From: Opitutia bacterium
GTDB lineage: Bacteria > Verrucomicrobiota > Verrucomicrobiia > Opitutales > Opitutaceae
DNA length: 39,250 nt
Reading direction: 5' to 3'
NCBI GenBank assembly: GCA_003153035.1
Contig: PMBT01000052.1
Span: 45,974-85,223, forward strand
Notes under the pieces: model-generated
Told to the model about the DNA's origin: nothing
Seen by the model: the letters and a program-made list of their open reading frames with translations, nothing else
The model's database searches: none
Translations under genes and position numbers: made by a program
Part shown: positions 1-8,763 of the stretch, one piece after another
Layout: every line of letters begins with the position of its first letter
Position numbering within the stretch: the stretch's first letter is position 1

Positions 1-939
1 TGTTGGGGCGACCATTTCGACGTCGATCAGGCCGCTCGCTCCAAGACCTATTGCCGGGAAAAATGGCAGTTGCTCGCCGACCACGGCCTGACCTGCCACG
101 CGGTGTCGAATCACCTGGTCGGCCAGGCGGTTTGCGACCTCATTGACGAGCGCCACCAGTCTTGCCTTCCGCCCGATGTGTGGGGCGATGGCAAACCGGA
201 AGGAGTTCGCCGCCGCGCCGCGAAAAAGATAATTCTCACGGCAAAAGCTGCCCGGAGTTTCTTCGACCTGCAACCCGGCCGGAAGGGCGTCAGCGCCATT
301 CCCGCGATTGTGAATGGCTTTACCGGCTCGAGCATCTGGCACGCCCTCTACCCGTTCCCCCCCACCTCGCAGGATTTCTGGGAGAAAGGATTCCAGGATT
401 TCGCCCGGCGCTTCGGCCCAATCCTCGACGCCTTCGACCAGCTCAACGTCAACTTCGCCCTCGAGGTCCATCCGACCGAGATCGCGTTCGATCTCGCCTC
501 GGCCGAGCGCGCTGTCGCGGCTGTGGGCGGCCACCGGCGTTTCGGCTTCAACTACGACCCCTCTCATCTGGGCTACCAGGGCGTTGATTACGTGCGGTTC
601 ATCCGGGTCTTCGGCAAACGAATCTTTCACGTGCATATGAAGGATGTGTGGTGGGGCCATGGTGACGGCTCGGCGGGCGTCTTTGGCGGCCATGTGAGCT
701 TTGGCGACGCCCGCCGCTATTGGGACTTCCGTTCGCCCGGGCGCGGCGACATCAATTTCGAGGACATCATTGTCGCCCTTAATGACGTTGGATACCGCGG
801 ACCGCTTTCCGTTGAATGGGAGGACGCCCGCATGGACCGCGTCCACGGCGCCACCGAGGCGGCGGCCTTCGTGCGTCGGATCGATTTTCCGGGCAGCGCC
901 GTCGCTTTTGATGCGGCGTTCGACAAGAAGAACCAGTAG
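1..939 (+). CDS. sugar phosphate isomerase/epimerase, TIM-barrel family (5' end outside window)
   Basis: The reading frame is open from base 1, so the gene starts upstream; the ORF-track start at 70 is only an internal TTG. The 312 visible residues resemble the xylose-isomerase-like TIM-barrel family (AP endonuclease family 2 fold), which isomerises or epimerises sugars and inositol derivatives using a divalent metal. Family-type metal and substrate segments are visible: [10 protein letters not shown] (barrel-strand Glu and His), [11 protein letters not shown], the strand FHVHMKD and the late strand [11 protein letters not shown]. It is followed after 20 bases by a Gfo/Idh/MocA oxidoreductase and then by a second one, a pairing typical of inositol or unusual-sugar catabolism. 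The substrate cannot be read from the sequence. The family call is secure. Confidence 0.88.
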   Translation, partial: CWGDHFDVDQAARSKTYCREKWQLLADHGLTCHAVSNHLVGQAVCDLIDERHQSCLPPDVWGDGKPEGVRRRAAKKIILTAKAARSFFDLQPGRKGVSAIPAIVNGFTGSSIWHALYPFPPTSQDFWEKGFQDFARRFGPILDAFDQLNVNFALEVHPTEIAFDLASAERAVAAVGGHRRFGFNYDPSHLGYQGVDYVRFIRVFGKRIFHVHMKDVWWGHGDGSAGVFGGHVSFGDARRYWDFRSPGRGDINFEDIIVALNDVGYRGPLSVEWEDARMDRVHGATEAAAFVRRIDFPGSAVAFDAAFDKKNQ

Positions 940-959
940 GCTGAAGCCGTTTTCCCATC

Positions 960-2042
960 ATGAGTGTCAAGATCGGCATTATTGGCGCGGGCGGCATGCT
1001 GCGGTACCATGCGGCGGGTTTCCGCTCCGCCGGCGCGGAGATCATCGCGCTCGCTGACGTCAACGAGGACGCGGCCCGGAAGGCCGCCGCCCGCGAGGAT
1101 GTGACCCGGGTCTTTGGCGACGTCGGCCGTATGCTGCGGGAATGTCCGGAGCTCGACGCCGTATCGGTCATCGTGCCCAACAAATACCACGCGCCGGTTG
1201 CCCTGCAGGCGCTCCGGGCGGGCCGGCACGTTTTCTGCGAAAAGCCGCCGGCGCTCAATGCGCGCGAAGTCCGCGCGATGGCGGCCGCGGCCGCCAGGGC
1301 GAACAAGACCCTGATGTTCAATTTCAACAATCGCGCCCGGCCCGAGGCGTGCGCGATGATGGACTACATTCGCCGGGGGCAGGTCGGCCGCGTGAACTCG
1401 GCCCAGGCGAAGTGGATCCGGCGCACCGGCATTCCGGGGTTCGGCGGCTGGTTCACCACCAGGGCCCTCTCCGGTGGCGGACCGCTTATCGACCTCCTGC
1501 ACATGCTCGACCTCGCGCTCTATTTCATGGGCTACCCCGAGCCCGACTGGGTGCTGGCGCAGACCTTCCGCGATTTCATCGAGGACAAGTCCTTCAAGGG
1601 CCCGTGGGGCATTCCGGACGTGGTCAAGGGGGTGACCGACGTCGAAAGCGCCTGTCACGGCTTCGTGCGGTTGAAGACCGGCCAGGTGATCTCGCTGCAG
1701 ATCTCCTGGGCCGAGCTGGTGAAGCGCGAGGAGGTCTCGGTGACCTTCCAGGGCACGAAGGCGGGCGGCCTCGTGCGGCGTTTGTTCGGGAGCGACGGCC
1801 TCGACCAGACCGCGCTCGACACCTGCGAACTGTACGTCCAGGAAAACGGCCGCTCGGTCAACCGCACCATCGTGGTGCCGCCCGACGAGTCGATGGGCCG
1901 GCTTGGATCCGCGGCCAATTTCGTCCACGCGCTGGAGGGCCGCGCGCCGCCGCTCAACGCCCCGGACCAGGCGCTGACCCTGATGCGGATCATTGATGCC
2001 GCCTACGCCTCCGCCCGCACCGGCCGGCCGGTGAAATGCTGA
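960..2042 (+). CDS. Gfo/Idh/MocA family NAD(P)-dependent oxidoreductase
   Basis: A 360-residue protein, the usual family length. The N-terminal Rossmann fold begins at once (KIGIIGAGGMLRYH), followed by strand ALADVNEDAA. The family lysine motif CEKPPALN lies near residue 96, and a GGGPLIDLLHMLDLAL segment supplies the His/Asp expected in the C-terminal alpha/beta substrate domain. Members oxidise or reduce sugars, inositols or amino sugars with NAD(P) in the cytoplasm. The ATG at 960 is chosen because the nucleotide-binding motif starts five residues later; no strong ribosome-binding site is visible. It lies 20 bases after the isomerase/epimerase gene and 79 bases before a paralogous oxidoreductase, so the three are probably co-transcribed. 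Substrate unknown. Confidence 0.92.
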   Translation: MSVKIGIIGAGGMLRYHAAGFRSAGAEIIALADVNEDAARKAAAREDVTRVFGDVGRMLRECPELDAVSVIVPNKYHAPVALQALRAGRHVFCEKPPALNAREVRAMAAAAARANKTLMFNFNNRARPEACAMMDYIRRGQVGRVNSAQAKWIRRTGIPGFGGWFTTRALSGGGPLIDLLHMLDLALYFMGYPEPDWVLAQTFRDFIEDKSFKGPWGIPDVVKGVTDVESACHGFVRLKTGQVISLQISWAELVKREEVSVTFQGTKAGGLVRRLFGSDGLDQTALDTCELYVQENGRSVNRTIVVPPDESMGRLGSAANFVHALEGRAPPLNAPDQALTLMRIIDAAYASARTGRPVKC

Positions 2043-2121
2043 GCGCAACGACGAGAATCCGGACGGTCGCACCGGTGCAACCGTCCCCACCGGCCTGAAC
2101 CCTGATCTCTTCTCCGATCCC

Positions 2122-3288
2122 GTGAAACTGAAACACAAACTGCGCATGGGCATGATCGGCGGCGGCCGCGGCGCGTTCATCGGCGCCGTGCACCGCATGG
2201 CGGCGGCGTTGGACGGCCGGATCGAGCTGGTCGCCGGTTGCTTCTCCTCCGACCCCGAAAAATCCCGGGCCTCCGGCGCCGACCTCTGGCTCGACCCGGC
2301 CCGGGTCTATGGCGCCTACGAGGAAATGGCCCACGCCGAGGCCGCGTTGCCGCCCGACCGGCGCCTCGACTTCGTCAGCATCGTCACCCGCAACGACACC
2401 CATTTTGCCGTCGCCCGGACCTTCCTCAAGGCCGGTTTCAACGTGATCTGCGACAAGCCGCTCGCCTACAACCTGGCGCAGGCGAAACAACTGCGTACCC
2501 TTGTCCGCCGGAGCGGCAAGGTGTTCGCGCTGACGCACAATTACACCGGCTATCCGATGGTGAAGGAAGCGCGCGCGCTGGTGCGCGCCGGTCGGCTTGG
2601 CCGGATCCTCAAGGTCGTGACCGAGTATCCGCAGGGCTACGCCATTGCCGCGCTCGAGGACCAGGCGGAAGGCCAGATCTCCAACTGGCGCATGGATCCC
2701 CGCATCGCTGGCGCCTCCAACTGCATGGGCGACATCGGCACGCACGCCGAAAACCTCGGCCGCTACATCACCGGGCTCGAAATCGACGAACTCCTGGCCG
2801 AGCTGTCGACCTTCATCCCCGGCCGGCCGCTCGACGATGACGGCAACTGCCTGATCCGCTACCGGGGCGGTGCCAAAGGCATCCTCTATGCCTCGCAGAT
2901 TTCCAACGGCGACGAGAACAACTTGAATATCCGCGTCTACGGCACGAAGGCCTCGCTCGAGTGGTGCCAGGAGCAACCGAACGAGTTGATCGTGAAGGTG
3001 GCCGACCAGCCGCGCGAGATTCGCCGACGCGGCAACACCTACCTCTCGCCTGCCGCCCGGGCGAACAGCCGCACGCCCTTCGGCCACCCGGAGGCGTTCA
3101 TCGAGGCGTTTGCCAATGTTTATCTGGCCGCGGCCGCCGCCATTGCCGCGGAGGTCGAGGGTCGGCGGCTTCCGAGGGATCTCGATTTTCCGACCATCGA
3201 CGACGGCGTAATCGGCATGGCGTTCATCGAAACCGCGGTGAAGAGCGCCCGGCTTGGTGCGAAGTGGGTCAAGTTCCCCAGGGTGTGA
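2122..3288 (+). CDS. Gfo/Idh/MocA family oxidoreductase, second copy
   Basis: A 388-residue protein with the glycine-rich nucleotide-binding motif MGMIGGGRGAFIG, the family lysine in CDKPLAYN and a C-terminal GDIGTHAENLGRY segment carrying the conserved Asp and His. The sequence differs clearly from the preceding oxidoreductase, so this is not a recent duplication. The track start is GTG at 2122; an ATG at 2146 would begin the protein almost on the Rossmann motif and is a possible alternative. Such paired oxidoreductases often act in successive oxidation and reduction steps of one pathway, with the isomerase/epimerase upstream in the same operon. Substrate unknown. It converges with the toxin gene on the other strand 55 bases downstream. 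Confidence 0.9.
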   Translation: MKLKHKLRMGMIGGGRGAFIGAVHRMAAALDGRIELVAGCFSSDPEKSRASGADLWLDPARVYGAYEEMAHAEAALPPDRRLDFVSIVTRNDTHFAVARTFLKAGFNVICDKPLAYNLAQAKQLRTLVRRSGKVFALTHNYTGYPMVKEARALVRAGRLGRILKVVTEYPQGYAIAALEDQAEGQISNWRMDPRIAGASNCMGDIGTHAENLGRYITGLEIDELLAELSTFIPGRPLDDDGNCLIRYRGGAKGILYASQISNGDENNLNIRVYGTKASLEWCQEQPNELIVKVADQPREIRRRGNTYLSPAARANSRTPFGHPEAFIEAFANVYLAAAAAIAAEVEGRRLPRDLDFPTIDDGVIGMAFIETAVKSARLGAKWVKFPRV

Positions 3289-3343
3289 GGAGCCGGCAGG
3301 CGCCAGGGTGGACTCGCACGTCCGAATCTGGCTGACTGCCGAT

Positions 3344-3613
3344 TCAGCGGAGCGGCTTCCGGGCCTTGAAGAACTGGTAGACCGTCTTCCGCGGAGCGAG
3401 GTATTCCACCATGATCTCTTTTGACTCGCTGAGCCGGTAGATGACGCGAAAACGGCCGACCCGCAGTCGGAAGAAACCGGCGAGCTCATCTTCAAGCGGC
3501 TGGGTGTTTTGAAGGACGCCCCTGGCCAGGTCATCGAGCGCCCGGCGGATCTTCCTGCGCCTTTCGGGATGGCAGGTGCGCAGCGCCTCGACTACCTGGT
3601 CCGAAAATTTCAC
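3344..3613 (-). CDS. RelE/ParE-family type II toxin
   Basis: An 89-residue basic protein with the RelE/ParE layout: an N-terminal helix pair (ERRRKIRRALDDLARG), a central strand with GFFRLRVGRFRVIYRL and a C-terminal strand and helix ending in QFFKARKPLR. Family members are ribosome-dependent mRNA nucleases (RelE) or gyrase poisons (ParE); which applies here cannot be told from sequence alone. The start codon is GTG at 3613 and overlaps the antitoxin stop codon (GTGA), so toxin translation is probably coupled to that of the antitoxin just upstream. Confidence 0.85.
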   Translation of the reverse strand: MKFSDQVVEALRTCHPERRRKIRRALDDLARGVLQNTQPLEDELAGFFRLRVGRFRVIYRLSESKEIMVEYLAPRKTVYQFFKARKPLR

Positions 3614-3873
3614 GCCGGAACGTTCTTGGCGTCGGTATAGCGAACCTCGCCGGCCTGCATGCGTTTCAGGTGGGCCAGAAAGCCGGAATCCGCCAGGAGT
3701 CCCTTCGTTTCCTTGCTGCGCAATTCGAACGGAAAGTCCTCCTCCGCTTCGATCTTGGCGAAAAACACATTGACGGCTTCGCCCGGGTTGAGGCCGAAAC
3801 GCGAGAGAATCTTCTCGGCACGTTTGAACCGTGCCGCCGGGATGTGGGTGCGCAGATAGGCTGTTTTTGCCAT
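3610..3873 (-). CDS. RelB/DinJ-family antitoxin
   Basis: An 87-residue protein beginning MAKTAYLRTHIPAARF. It shows the RelB/DinJ signature: a short basic N-terminal strand of ribbon-helix-helix type, helix KRAEKILSRFGLNPGEAVNVFF and the acidic FPFELR segment. It should neutralise the adjacent RelE/ParE-type toxin and repress its own promoter. The track extends the ORF to 3960, but the ATG at 3873 matches the family start and lies directly beside a tandem 10-bp repeat likely to be the operator. It overlaps the toxin start by four bases. Confidence 0.83.
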   Translation of the reverse strand: MAKTAYLRTHIPAARFKRAEKILSRFGLNPGEAVNVFFAKIEAEEDFPFELRSKETKGLLADSGFLAHLKRMQAGEVRYTDAKNVPA

Positions 3874-3874
3874 G

Positions 3875-3894
3875 TGCCCAAAATTGCCCAAAAT
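3875..3894. promoter_or_regulatory. tandem 10-mer, candidate antitoxin operator
   Basis: Two perfect, directly adjacent copies of TGCCCAAAAT lie immediately before the antitoxin ATG (read on the opposite strand, ATTTTGGGCA twice). Tandem sites with about one helical turn of spacing suit cooperative binding by ribbon-helix-helix dimers, as known for RelB-type autorepressors. The functional assignment is inference; the repeat is seen directly. Confidence 0.5.
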
Positions 3895-3990
3895 GGTCAT
3901 AGGGTCAAGGGCGCGTTTCCGTTGCGCAGGGCCGCCTCCGGACCCGGCGTCACCGGCCATCCGGCCTGGCCTAGGCGCGGAAACCCCGCA

Positions 3991-5271
3991 CTACTCTGCG
4001 CGCACGGGCACGCGGCCGTCTGCAAACTCGTTGGTGAGCCGCTGCCCAGGCTTCACCGCGGCGCGCCGCAGCACCGGCCGGTCGCGTTCGTCGTGGACGA
4101 TCACAAAACCGCGGTTGAGCACCGACGCCGGGCTGGCCGCCTGCAGGCGTTTCCACAGGGCCAAGAGCCGGTGCGACTCAAGGCTGATCCGCGGATCCGG
4201 CGAACAGACGCGGTAGCGTCCGGCCGCCATTGTGAGCCGCTGCCGCTGCGCCTGCACGCCGGCGCGAACCGCGGCAACCGCCCGGTTGGCGAGGTCGTCG
4301 AGCCGCAGCTGGCTTTGTTCAAGGAGCGCCTGCGGCGACAGCAGTCGCAACCGGCTGCGCGCGTGGTCCAGACGTTCGTCGGCCCGTTCCACGGCGAGCT
4401 CGAGCGCACGGTCCATGCCCTCGGCGGCGCGCGCCGCCCGCTCGGCAGCGGCGACGAAATTGCTGGAGATCAGCTCGGCGGCGGCACTCGGAGTCTCCGC
4501 CCGGACGTCGGCTGCAAAGTCGCAAAGCGTGAAATCGATTTCGTGGCCCACGGCCGAGATGATCGGCACGGGACAGGCCGCCACCGCGCGTACCAGCGGT
4601 TCCTCGTTGAAAGCCCACAAGTCCTCCAGGCTGCCGCCGCCGCGCCCGATCACGAGGAGGTCGAAGAGCCCGGGCGCCGCGGCCAGCTCCAGCATCTCGA
4701 TCATCCCGGCGGCGGCACCCTCACCCTGCACCTTGGCCGGCAGCACCACCAGCCGGCCGCGCCAGCCGCGCCGCTGCAGGATGCGGATGAAATCCTGCAC
4801 CGCCGCACCGGTCGGCGACGTGATGAAGCCCACCGTGGCCGGCATTGGCGGGATGGCCGTTTTCCGCGCGGCATCGAACAGCCCCTCGTCGGCCAGGCGC
4901 TGCTTCAACCGCTCAAATTCCTGCTGCAGCCGGCCCAGTCCGTCCTCCTGCAACCGGCGGACGACGAGCTGATACTGACCGCGCTGCTCATAAACACTGA
5001 TGCCCCCACTCGCCAGGACCTGTAATCCGTCACGCAGAACCACCGACTGCCGCAGAGCATCCCCCCGGAACAGGACGCAGGCCAGCTGCGCCCCGGAGTC
5101 TTTGAGCGAGAAGTAAACATGCCCGCTGGCCTGCGCCCGCAGGTTCGACACCTCGCCGCGCACCCAGCCCGGCCGGACGCCCTCCTCGAGCAGCACCTTC
5201 ACGCGCCGCGTAAACTCGCTGACGGTCTCCACCCGGCCGCCGTCGTCGCTCAACTCGAGTTCAGCCTTCAC
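3991..5271 (-). CDS. xseA: exodeoxyribonuclease VII large subunit
   Basis: A 426-residue XseA. The N-terminal OB-fold is visible (WVRGEVSNLRAQASGHVYFSLKD, in short segments), followed by the conserved catalytic-domain blocks VGFITSPTGAAVQDF, VIGRGGGSLEDLWAFNEE, PIISAVGHEIDFTLCDFAAD and RAETPSAAAEL, then the long coiled-coil region rich in Arg, Ala and Glu. With the small subunit XseB (not in this window) it degrades single-stranded DNA from both ends in the cytoplasm. It is slightly shorter than the E. coli protein, mainly at the C-terminal end. The start is GTG at 5271, inside the end of the upstream VTT-domain gene (11-base overlap), which implies coupled translation. Confidence 0.96.
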   Translation of the reverse strand: MKAELELSDDGGRVETVSEFTRRVKVLLEEGVRPGWVRGEVSNLRAQASGHVYFSLKDSGAQLACVLFRGDALRQSVVLRDGLQVLASGGISVYEQRGQYQLVVRRLQEDGLGRLQQEFERLKQRLADEGLFDAARKTAIPPMPATVGFITSPTGAAVQDFIRILQRRGWRGRLVVLPAKVQGEGAAAGMIEMLELAAAPGLFDLLVIGRGGGSLEDLWAFNEEPLVRAVAACPVPIISAVGHEIDFTLCDFAADVRAETPSAAAELISSNFVAAAERAARAAEGMDRALELAVERADERLDHARSRLRLLSPQALLEQSQLRLDDLANRAVAAVRAGVQAQRQRLTMAAGRYRVCSPDPRISLESHRLLALWKRLQAASPASVLNRGFVIVHDERDRPVLRRAAVKPGQRLTNEFADGRVPVRAE

Positions 5272-5932
5272 GTTTCGCCAACTTCCGCCGGATCAGATGC
5301 ACCGCCGCCACTGCCGCGACAATCACGCCAAGTCCCATCGCGGCCATTTTGAAATTGCCGTTCAATACCCCGCGGCCGAGGACGACGGCGCCAACCGCCC
5401 ACGGCAAAACGCAGAACCAGGAGACGAGCATGTAGAGCCGGAACGGAACATCAGCGAGGCCAAGGAGGTAACTCTGCAGGAAGAAAGGCGGGCCCGGCGT
5501 CAATCGCACGAGCAGCGCGATCGACAGCGCATTGCCGGCCGTTGCGCGCGGCACGGCGTAGCCGAAGCGCCTGAGCAGTCGCTCGAGCAACGGCCGGACG
5601 GCCTGGCGCGCCATCCAGTAAGTCAACGCGATATTGACGGCGATGGCCGCGAGGGTGGCCGCGAGCACCCCGCCGAGCGTCATCTGGGCGGCGAAGGCCT
5701 CGCCGGCCGGAATGGTAAACGCCATCAACGGCGCCCCGATCACCGGCAGCACCGCCATCGCGCCGAAGAACACCCACGGACCGGCGCTTCGGATCATCGC
5801 CATGCCTTGATCGATCAACGGTCTCACCTCAATTCCCCGCAACACCAGGACGCCAGCCACGAGCACGACCAGACCGAGTGCCCCCGCCCTGATGAGCAGC
5901 TTACGTTTTGCCGCGGGATCAACCTCCTGCAT
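5261..5932 (-). CDS. TVP38/TMEM64 (VTT-domain, DedA-superfamily) membrane protein
   Basis: A 223-residue integral membrane protein from ATG 5932. The track extends the frame to 6073, but the extra N-terminus looks non-coding. A first membrane segment (LGLVVLVAGVLVLRGI) is followed by the VTT core: the IPAGEAF re-entrant region, a run of small residues, RLTPGPPFFLQSYLLGL and a final pair of membrane helices. The family is linked to lipid or small-solute movement across the membrane; a specific substrate cannot be given. It overlaps xseA by 11 bases on the same strand. It is transcribed divergently from the O-antigen-ligase-like gene, with about 265 bases between them. Confidence 0.85.
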   Translation of the reverse strand: MQEVDPAAKRKLLIRAGALGLVVLVAGVLVLRGIEVRPLIDQGMAMIRSAGPWVFFGAMAVLPVIGAPLMAFTIPAGEAFAAQMTLGGVLAATLAAIAVNIALTYWMARQAVRPLLERLLRRFGYAVPRATAGNALSIALLVRLTPGPPFFLQSYLLGLADVPFRLYMLVSWFCVLPWAVGAVVLGRGVLNGNFKMAAMGLGVIVAAVAAVHLIRRKLAKREG

Positions 5933-6109
5933 CGCGGCAACATGCCTGCCGCCAGCCGCCAGCGTCAAGGCCGCAGACGCCGCGAAACCCGCCTTGCCGC
6001 CCAGCCTCCGGGCGGCTGTAATGGCGGGTGCCTCGCGAAGATGCTCGAGGAAAGCCTCGGGGCATTTGCGCAAGCCACTCTATGTCTCGCTTCATCTATC
6101 GTCAGTTCC

Positions 6110-6168
6110 GTGGCACGGGTCTCCAAACCCGTGTTCCCGTTCACCACGGGTCGGGAGACCCGTGCCAC
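6110..6168. repeat. 59-bp intergenic inverted repeat with two nested arms
   Basis: The outer arms GTGGCACGGGTCTCC (6110-6124) and GGAGACCCGTGCCAC (6154-6168) are perfectly complementary over 15 bases. An inner pair, ACCCGTG (6127-6133) and CACGGGT (6145-6151), is also perfect. Together they would form a two-stage hairpin. It lies in the divergent gap between the VTT-domain gene and the ligase-like gene, 30 bases before the latter. It looks like a REP-type palindromic element; no T-tract supports a terminator. Confidence 0.75.
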
Positions 6169-6197
6169 CTCCCGAAGCGAGCTTCGCCCCAACGCGA

Positions 6198-8666
6198 ATG
6201 ACCACCGCCCGTCCCGGCTCGCTGCTGACGAGGATCCCCGCTTTGCTCGGCCTGCTCGCCTCGGCCGTGTTTGCGGCGCTTTCGCTCTGTACCAACGCTG
6301 CCACCCGGTTCTACCAATGGCCGTGGTTCTTCTACTGGCAGGTGCTCCTGGTCGCACCCATCGCGATCCTCGTCGCCCGGCTCGTCGCTGGCGCGCGGTT
6401 GGCCCGCTTTGGTGGATGGCTGGACGGTGGTCTGGTGCTGCTGGCGGCGGCCAATGTTGTTGCGGCGATATTCAGTCCGTTCCGCCCGCAAAGCCTCAAC
6501 GCAGCGCTGGTCCCCGTCGCCGCAGTGAGCCTAGCCTATCTCGGACTGGACTGGATTCAACGCGACCCTGTGCGCCGGCAGGAGCGGACCGCGCAGTTTG
6601 CCCGGACAATTGGATTGCTGATGATGCTGTTCGTCGGTGTTAGTCTGGGCCTCTGGCTGTTTGCGCGGGTGCTGCCGGCCTGGGGGGCCGGCGCCTCGCT
6701 GCCGGCCGCGCTGGCGATCCGCAATGCGGACCCGCTCGGTCATTCCGTCTACACCGCGGGCTTTGCCATTCTCTGCGCACCCTGGCTCGGAGTTCTCGGA
6801 TTGACCGCAGCCCGGCGATGGCGCGGGCTCTGGTTCTTCGCCGCCGCCCTCGCATTGGTGCTGGTCCTGACCACGTCCAGCCGCGGTGGTGTGCTGGCCG
6901 TGGTCACCATGTTCGCCTGCGCCGCGGCAATCTGGCTGGCCGGGTCCTCGCGGGGCGGCGGCCGGCGCCTTCTGGTCGTGGCCGGTCTGCTGCTGGCCGC
7001 GGGGATGTTCGTTGGAGTCAATCCCCGCCTCCGCGGCCTGGTGATCCACGGAGGATGGAATGACCCGGCAGTCGAAAGCAACCGTCAGCGCGCGGCGATG
7101 CTTCAGGCCGGATGGCTGATGGGGCACGACCGCCCGTGGACTGGGTTTGGCCCGGGCACAGTCTCACTGGTCTACCCGCGGTACCGGGCACGGCTGTCGG
7201 GCGGGGTGGATGATGTCCTGCAATTGCACAACACCCCGCTGCAACTCTGGGCGGAACTCGGGGCGGCCGGAGTGCTTGCCGGGCTGCTGCTGCTCGTCGG
7301 CGCGGTCTGTCTGGCGCGCGACGTCTGGAAGCAAGCCGCGGACCCGGTAAATCGCCTACGCACGCGAGCGGTGTTCATCGCTTTTGTCGGCTACGCCGTA
7401 ATGTCCCTGTTCGATTACCAACTCGATATCCCCCTGTTCGCCGCCACCACGATGGCCCTGCTGGTGGTATTGCGGGTAAGTTCCTCGGTGCCCGCCGGCC
7501 CATCCGTCCCTTCAGCGATGCCCTCCGCCGCCATGCGTCTGTCGGGCGCGCTGCTGCTGTTGGCGCTGGGCGTCATGCTGTGGCCGACCCTGCCCAACCT
7601 GCGCGCCCGTCAATTGTTCTCCCAAGCCGCCGACGCCCGTGAAGCCGGGGACAACGCCGCGTTTGTCGCCGGCGCCGAGCAGGCCGCCAGCGTGGCCCCG
7701 TGGGAGCCGTTTTACCTGACTCAGCTGGCGGCATATTATGGCGACGAATATCTGCAGGCCGGCACGGTGACCGAACGGACTCGCGCTGGCGACGAATGCC
7801 GTACGCGGCTGCGGCGTGCTCTCCAGATCGATCCCGATCAAGAATACTGCCATTTCAATCTCGCGTGGCTGTTGCTGCCGGGTGATCCGGCTGAAGCTGA
7901 AAAGCACTTTCGCGCCGCCGCGCGTCTCTCGCCGTATCGGGGAGGATTGTACCTTGGCATTGGTCTCAGCCTGCTCGCCCGAAACGACGACTCCGCCGTC
8001 TCCATGTTCGCCTTGGAATGGCTGAATGATCCGCAGGCGTTCACCTCGCCCCGCTGGGACGCACCGCCGTTGTCGGCCTTGCGGGGCAAGGTGGCAGATG
8101 CCCTTCAGCGGCTGGCCGCGCGCGCGCTGGAGCAAGCGGCGCTGGCCCCCGCCAGCCGGGATCAAGTGCGCTATGTGACCGCTCTCGCCGACTGGTGGCT
8201 CGGCCGCTCTACCGACACCACGGCACTGGTTCGATATAGTGCCCCCGAGCAGAGACACTTTTTCCAGAGCCTGGAGGCGATGGCAAAGCGCTCATTCACT
8301 CCTACGGAATCCAGGCTGCCGGAGCCGTGGAGACCGCTCTATGTCGCCTGGCGCGATGGCACGCTTCCCGCCGGTCTCGCCGTAGACCAGCCTGCTGCGA
8401 TTGACGCTTTCCGCCGGCGCCTTGCCAGCGTGCAGGATTCGTTTGTTCGACTGCTGACCGGCCCACCCGGGCCGGAAGCCGCCCTGATTCAGTACGGACG
8501 GAACGACCGGCCGGGCCACAGCGTGCTTCAGCGGAACCAGGACGGGTTTCTTTTGCGTGACCTGTATGTTTATCCTGAGAGTCTCCTGGTAAGAAAATAC
8601 GCCTCGTTTCTTTTCCCACCCAAAGGCTATCTTCCTGACTGGTTGCTCCGCCAATCCTCCGATTAG
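6198..8666 (+). CDS. O-antigen ligase/polymerase family (Wzy_C) membrane protein with TPR-like C-terminal region
   Basis: An 822-residue protein from ATG 6198; the track's 5892 start runs through the intergenic hairpin and is not credible. About ten to twelve membrane helices fill residues 10-460. The Wzy_C-type periplasmic loop is recognisable: TSSRGG near residue 223, then GHDRPWTGFGPGTVSLVYP near 308 and LQLHNTPLQLWAELG. From about 470 the protein is soluble with TPR-like helical pairs (SQAADAREAGDNAAF, PDQEYCHFNLAWLLLPGD). Such proteins transfer or polymerise undecaprenyl-linked glycans in the periplasm: Wzy, WaaL or PglL-type O-oligosaccharyltransferases; sequence alone does not separate these. 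It begins the + strand group that continues with the priming transferase. The long C-terminal extension is larger than in classic Wzy or WaaL. Confidence 0.85.
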   Translation: MTTARPGSLLTRIPALLGLLASAVFAALSLCTNAATRFYQWPWFFYWQVLLVAPIAILVARLVAGARLARFGGWLDGGLVLLAAANVVAAIFSPFRPQSLNAALVPVAAVSLAYLGLDWIQRDPVRRQERTAQFARTIGLLMMLFVGVSLGLWLFARVLPAWGAGASLPAALAIRNADPLGHSVYTAGFAILCAPWLGVLGLTAARRWRGLWFFAAALALVLVLTTSSRGGVLAVVTMFACAAAIWLAGSSRGGGRRLLVVAGLLLAAGMFVGVNPRLRGLVIHGGWNDPAVESNRQRAAMLQAGWLMGHDRPWTGFGPGTVSLVYPRYRARLSGGVDDVLQLHNTPLQLWAELGAAGVLAGLLLLVGAVCLARDVWKQAADPVNRLRTRAVFIAFVGYAVMSLFDYQLDIPLFAATTMALLVVLRVSSSVPAGPSVPSAMPSAAMRLSGALLLLALGVMLWPTLPNLRARQLFSQAADAREAGDNAAFVAGAEQAASVAPWEPFYLTQLAAYYGDEYLQAGTVTERTRAGDECRTRLRRALQIDPDQEYCHFNLAWLLLPGDPAEAEKHFRAAARLSPYRGGLYLGIGLSLLARNDDSAVSMFALEWLNDPQAFTSPRWDAPPLSALRGKVADALQRLAARALEQAALAPASRDQVRYVTALADWWLGRSTDTTALVRYSAPEQRHFFQSLEAMAKRSFTPTESRLPEPWRPLYVAWRDGTLPAGLAVDQPAAIDAFRRRLASVQDSFVRLLTGPPGPEAALIQYGRNDRPGHSVLQRNQDGFLLRDLYVYPESLLVRKYASFLFPPKGYLPDWLLRQSSD

Positions 8667-8763
8667 GAGTCTGGCGAAACGCAAGTCCGCCAGAATCCCG
8701 GCCAGGACATTTCACACTTCGATATGAACGCAACACAGGATGTTGGGCGCAGCATTCCAGGTT

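Noticed and set aside
717-2198. 493-residue ORF on the - strand opposite the first oxidoreductase
   Set aside because: It is antisense to a clear Gfo/Idh/MocA gene; composition (many Arg, Gly, His) is typical of reverse-frame shadows in GC-rich DNA.
3670-5025. 451-residue + strand ORF opposite xseA and the antitoxin
   Set aside because: xseA on the other strand is unmistakable; this frame lacks any recognisable motif.
5297-6643. 448-residue + strand ORF crossing the VTT gene, the hairpin and the ligase start
   Set aside because: It runs antisense to one gene, through an intergenic palindrome and out of frame into another gene; rich in Arg/His/Asp, as shadows are.
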